Assembly (NCBI GenBank): GCA_040387475.1 | Contig: JAZKDT010000024.1 | Location: forward strand, 1 to 64,000 | Direction: 5' to 3' | Length of the DNA: 64,000 bases | DNA from: UBA4416 sp040387475 | Lineage (GTDB): Bacteria > Bacteroidota > Bacteroidia > B-17B0 > Aurantibacillaceae | Made by a program: the position numbers and the translations under genes | Shown here: one piece after another, positions 61,877-64,000 of the stretch | How positions within the stretch are numbered: position 1 is the stretch's first letter | Layout of the letters: the number at the start of each line of letters is the position of its first letter | Notes under the pieces: generated by a model | Seen by the model: the letters and a program-made list of their open reading frames with translations, nothing else | What the model was told of the DNA's origin: nothing | Database searches by the model: none

Positions 61877-63121
61877 TTAAACGTTGGTTTTGGCCCTGTT
61901 CATTCGAATTACATTGGCTAACGATTTTAAAGCCCTGTCATGTTTCTTCACAAAAGGATTCTCCATATCCCACACGTAACCAGCTAATACAGAACAAATT
62001 TGCTTTTTAATTTCCGGATCAGGATTTTCAGAAAAGAAAATCTCATGAAGATCACCCTCATACCATCCTGATACATAAGATCTGAATGTATTGATGCCCT
62101 GCATCATATAATCCGTGTACTGTGTTTGCCAATCTACTTTATTGCCTTTAAAGGTTTCTATAATTAATTTAGCAGCTTTATTTCCCGATTCCATCGCAAA
62201 TGTAACTCCTGAAGAAAACACAGGATCTAAAAATTCCGTAGCGTTTCCACATAACACAAATCCATCGCCATATAATTGTTTGGTAGAAATAGCATACCCT
62301 TCAATTGTTCGTGGTTGAAACACCATTTCTGCATCACCAAAACGTTCTTTTGTATGAACATCGGCGTTGATAATTCCCTTCATGCGCTCTGTAGGATCTT
62401 CAGGAAAATCTTTAAAGAATTCCGGATCAGCAACAAAACCCACAGAGGTAATACCATTTGAAAAAGGAATGATCCAGATCCAGGTACGCGGCTGGTGGAC
62501 TACAACCGTAATTCGGTTGCCATCAATTCCTTCAGGACGTTTGAGATCTTTAAAGTGTACGAAATGTGTTTTTCGAGGCTCAAAATTAGACGGTTTATCC
62601 AAACCAAACATTCGTGGAATAACGCGTCCGTAACCACTCGCATCTACAATAAACTTAGCTTCTATTTGCCGTTCTTTACCATCCTTGTCAACAACGGTCG
62701 TTATCGAATCGGTTCCGTTAAACTTAATGTCTTTTACTGCAGTTTCCTGATCCACTTTTACTCCCGCTTCTGCCGCTGTATCTGCAAGTATTTTATCAAA
62801 TTGCGCGCGCGGAACCTGCCATGTCCAGTTCCACCCCTTGCTAAATTGATCCTTAAAATTAAAATCACAAACTTCATCACCTCTTACAAACTTAGCCCCA
62901 AATTTTTCCTGGAAGCCTGCTTTTTTCACTGCCTCTAATAAGCCCGCTTCTTCCAAATGATCCATTACACGAGGCAATAAACTTTCACCAATAACGAAGC
63001 GGGGGAATTTTTCTTTTTCTACAATCTGTACATTGTACCCCGCTTTATTAATAATACTTGCAGCTATTGAGCCTGCGGGACCAGCACCAATAACAAGAAC
63101 ATCTACTTTTGTAGTTTGCAT
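61877..63121 (-). CDS. FAD-dependent oxidoreductase (geranylgeranyl reductase / halogenase-like)
   Basis: 414 residues. Rossmann FAD site VDVLVIGAGPAGSIAASIINKAGY (about 7-30), the PF-x-R-x-x-x-G-E-S-L-L-P motif KFPRFVIGESLLPRVMDHL (about 38-56) shared by flavin-dependent halogenases and geranylgeranyl-reductase-like proteins, FIVDASGYGRVIPR (about 157-170) and GDGFVLCGNATEFLDPVFSSGVTFAMESG (about 282-310) with the GD-FAD motif. The halogenase WxWxIP motif is replaced by WIWIIPF, which keeps the pattern, but the catalytic Lys region is not clear, so halogenation is not claimed. Possible roles are lipid or pigment reduction. Stands alone. Confidence 0.85.
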   Translation of the reverse strand: MQTTKVDVLVIGAGPAGSIAASIINKAGYNVQIVEKEKFPRFVIGESLLPRVMDHLEEAGLLEAVKKAGFQEKFGAKFVRGDEVCDFNFKDQFSKGWNWTWQVPRAQFDKILADTAAEAGVKVDQETAVKDIKFNGTDSITTVVDKDGKERQIEAKFIVDASGYGRVIPRMFGLDKPSNFEPRKTHFVHFKDLKRPEGIDGNRITVVVHQPRTWIWIIPFSNGITSVGFVADPEFFKDFPEDPTERMKGIINADVHTKERFGDAEMVFQPRTIEGYAISTKQLYGDGFVLCGNATEFLDPVFSSGVTFAMESGNKAAKLIIETFKGNKVDWQTQYTDYMMQGINTFRSYVSGWYEGDLHEIFFSENPDPEIKKQICSVLAGYVWDMENPFVKKHDRALKSLANVIRMNRAKTNV

Positions 63122-63234
63122 GATTTTTAAAAATTTTAGTAAAGTTACACTGTTTTTAAGTGTAATACAACAGTGGCCTGTTTTTTTTTGTTTGCCCTAA
63201 AACCCTTTAAAATTAGGCTATAGCCCTGTTTTGT

Positions 63235-64000
63235 TTAACGATTTATTTGGTAAATTTTACCTGGAAGTGACTTAATAACATTAGAAAATTCTAACTGCAA
63301 TAAATGTCCGGACGTCTTACTGATAGGAAAATTAGTAGCGTAACAAATCTCATCTACATGTAATTGATTCTTATTATCGAACGCTTTAATGATAGATTGT
63401 TCTTCGTCAGACAAATTCAAAAGCAGTGGTATTTGAGACTTAGCTTTCTTTTTGTCTCCTTGATTCCAGTTCATGATATACATTAGATCGGCTGAACTTT
63501 CAATTAAATTCGCCCTGTTTGACTTAATTAATCCGTTACAGCCTTCACTTAAAATTTCTCCTGCCCTACCCGGGAAAGCAAAAATATCTTTGTTATAGGA
63601 ATTAGCGATAGTTGCTGTGATTAAACTGCCGCCGCCTCTTTTTGATTCTACAACTACCAAAGCATCACACATTCCAGCCACTATCCGGTTTCGTTTAGGG
63701 AAATTTTCTTTGTCAGGATTTGTTTCACTCATAAATTCTGTGAGCAACCCTCCCTGTGCAATCATCCTTTCTGCATAATTTGAATGCACAGAAGGATAAA
63801 TCCTGTCGAGCCCATGGGCTAAAACCCCTATCGTTGGCAACCCTACATCTAATGATGTTTTGTGCGCGGTAATATCAATCCCGTAAGCAAGCCCGCTCAC
63901 TACCAGGCAACCACTATCGGTTAATTCTGAAATAAATTTTTCGGTAGTTTGCTTACCATACATAGAAGGTGTACGCGTACCAACCACTGCAACTATCTTA
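63235..64000 (-). CDS. dprA: DNA processing protein DprA, C-terminal part (cut by window end)
   Basis: About 255 codons; the frame is open through 64000 (reading KIVAVVGTRTPSMYG at the edge), so the N terminus lies outside. The Rossmann-like DprA core is present: VVGTRTPSMYG, CLVVSGLAYGIDITAHKTSLD (GLAxGID motif), IGVLAHGLDRIYPSVH, LTEF...P....FPKRNRIVAGMCDALVVVES (FPxRNRIIAGLS motif) and GSLITATIANSYNKDIFAFPG. The end has a short winged-helix-like domain (LHVDEICYATNFPISKTSGHLLQLEF). DprA protects incoming single-stranded DNA and loads RecA in natural transformation. Confidence 0.94.
   Translation of the reverse strand, partial: KIVAVVGTRTPSMYGKQTTEKFISELTDSGCLVVSGLAYGIDITAHKTSLDVGLPTIGVLAHGLDRIYPSVHSNYAERMIAQGGLLTEFMSETNPDKENFPKRNRIVAGMCDALVVVESKRGGGSLITATIANSYNKDIFAFPGRAGEILSEGCNGLIKSNRANLIESSADLMYIMNWNQGDKKKAKSQIPLLLNLSDEEQSIIKAFDNKNQLHVDEICYATNFPISKTSGHLLQLEFSNVIKSLPGKIYQINR

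Noticed and set aside
61877..63121. Flavin-dependent tryptophan halogenase
   Set aside because: The FAD and GESLLP motifs are shared with geranylgeranyl-reductase-like enzymes and I cannot place the halogenase catalytic lysine with confidence.
1..64000. Defence systems, toxin-antitoxin pairs, transposases, prophage
   Set aside because: Read through all gene products; none match. DprA and RadC are housekeeping or competence-type proteins here.

Overview
The window is AT-rich chromosomal DNA from a member of the Bacteroidota. The evidence is three large secreted proteins with type IX secretion (T9SS) sorting domains (one type A, two type B), LytTR/LytS signalling, Bacteroidota-restricted small families (DUF6526, DUF4288, TIGR02757), a TAnnTTTG promoter and many TTG/GTG starts. 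It is a draft or metagenome scaffold: there are two runs of ten N (4388-4397 and 4692-4701), and the left and right ends cut through a tRNA-Arg gene and dprA.

Left part (1-12 kb): tRNA-Arg(CCU) and terminator, a degenerate stretch, an AraC regulator, hemD, an LLM flavin oxidoreductase, malate:quinone oxidoreductase (mqo, broken by the gaps and by a misplaced uvrA piece), DUF6526, an FMN reductase, a dicarboxylate symporter, a secreted seven-repeat propeller with a type A sorting domain, and a divergent AraC / aldehyde dehydrogenase / DUF779 module.

Middle (12-25.7 kb): an MBL hydrolase; an envelope-stress-type operon (LiaF-like protein, DUF4288, LytS kinase, LytTR regulator); yqgE, pdxH, agmatinase and a DUF3089 lipoprotein; then a minus-strand run with an enoyl-CoA hydratase homologue, pyruvate dehydrogenase E2 (split by an apparent 26-nt deletion in its second lipoyl domain) and E1-alpha, cytidine deaminase and ruvC.

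25.7-41 kb: a 2080-residue T9SS type B adhesin built from two nested levels of internal repeats, with a small secreted protein directly upstream; a tightly packed flippase / GT2 / ABC-permease train using GTG/GTG/TTG starts; an OmpA/PD40 lipid- or peptidoglycan-anchored protein; TIGR02757; an MFS exporter; radC.

41-55 kb is a surface-glycan region: wecB, two polyprenyl-phosphate-type GT2 enzymes around a DUF2304 protein, two tandem paralogous multi-membrane glycosyltransferases and three GT39-like proteins. The two halves of a succinyl-CoA:3-ketoacid CoA-transferase (scoA, scoB) are embedded in it, about 4.5 kb apart.

Right end (55-64 kb): a class A penicillin-binding protein, a 1396-residue T9SS type B protein with a good Bacteroidota promoter and a strong terminator, an FAD-dependent geranylgeranyl-reductase-like oxidoreductase, and partial dprA. 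I found no defence island, CRISPR array, transposase or prophage. The most notable items are the mqo/uvrA chimera, the E2 lesion, the hierarchical adhesin repeats, the ALDH-DUF779 module with matching upstream repeats, and the CoA-transferase operon interrupted by glycosyltransferases.
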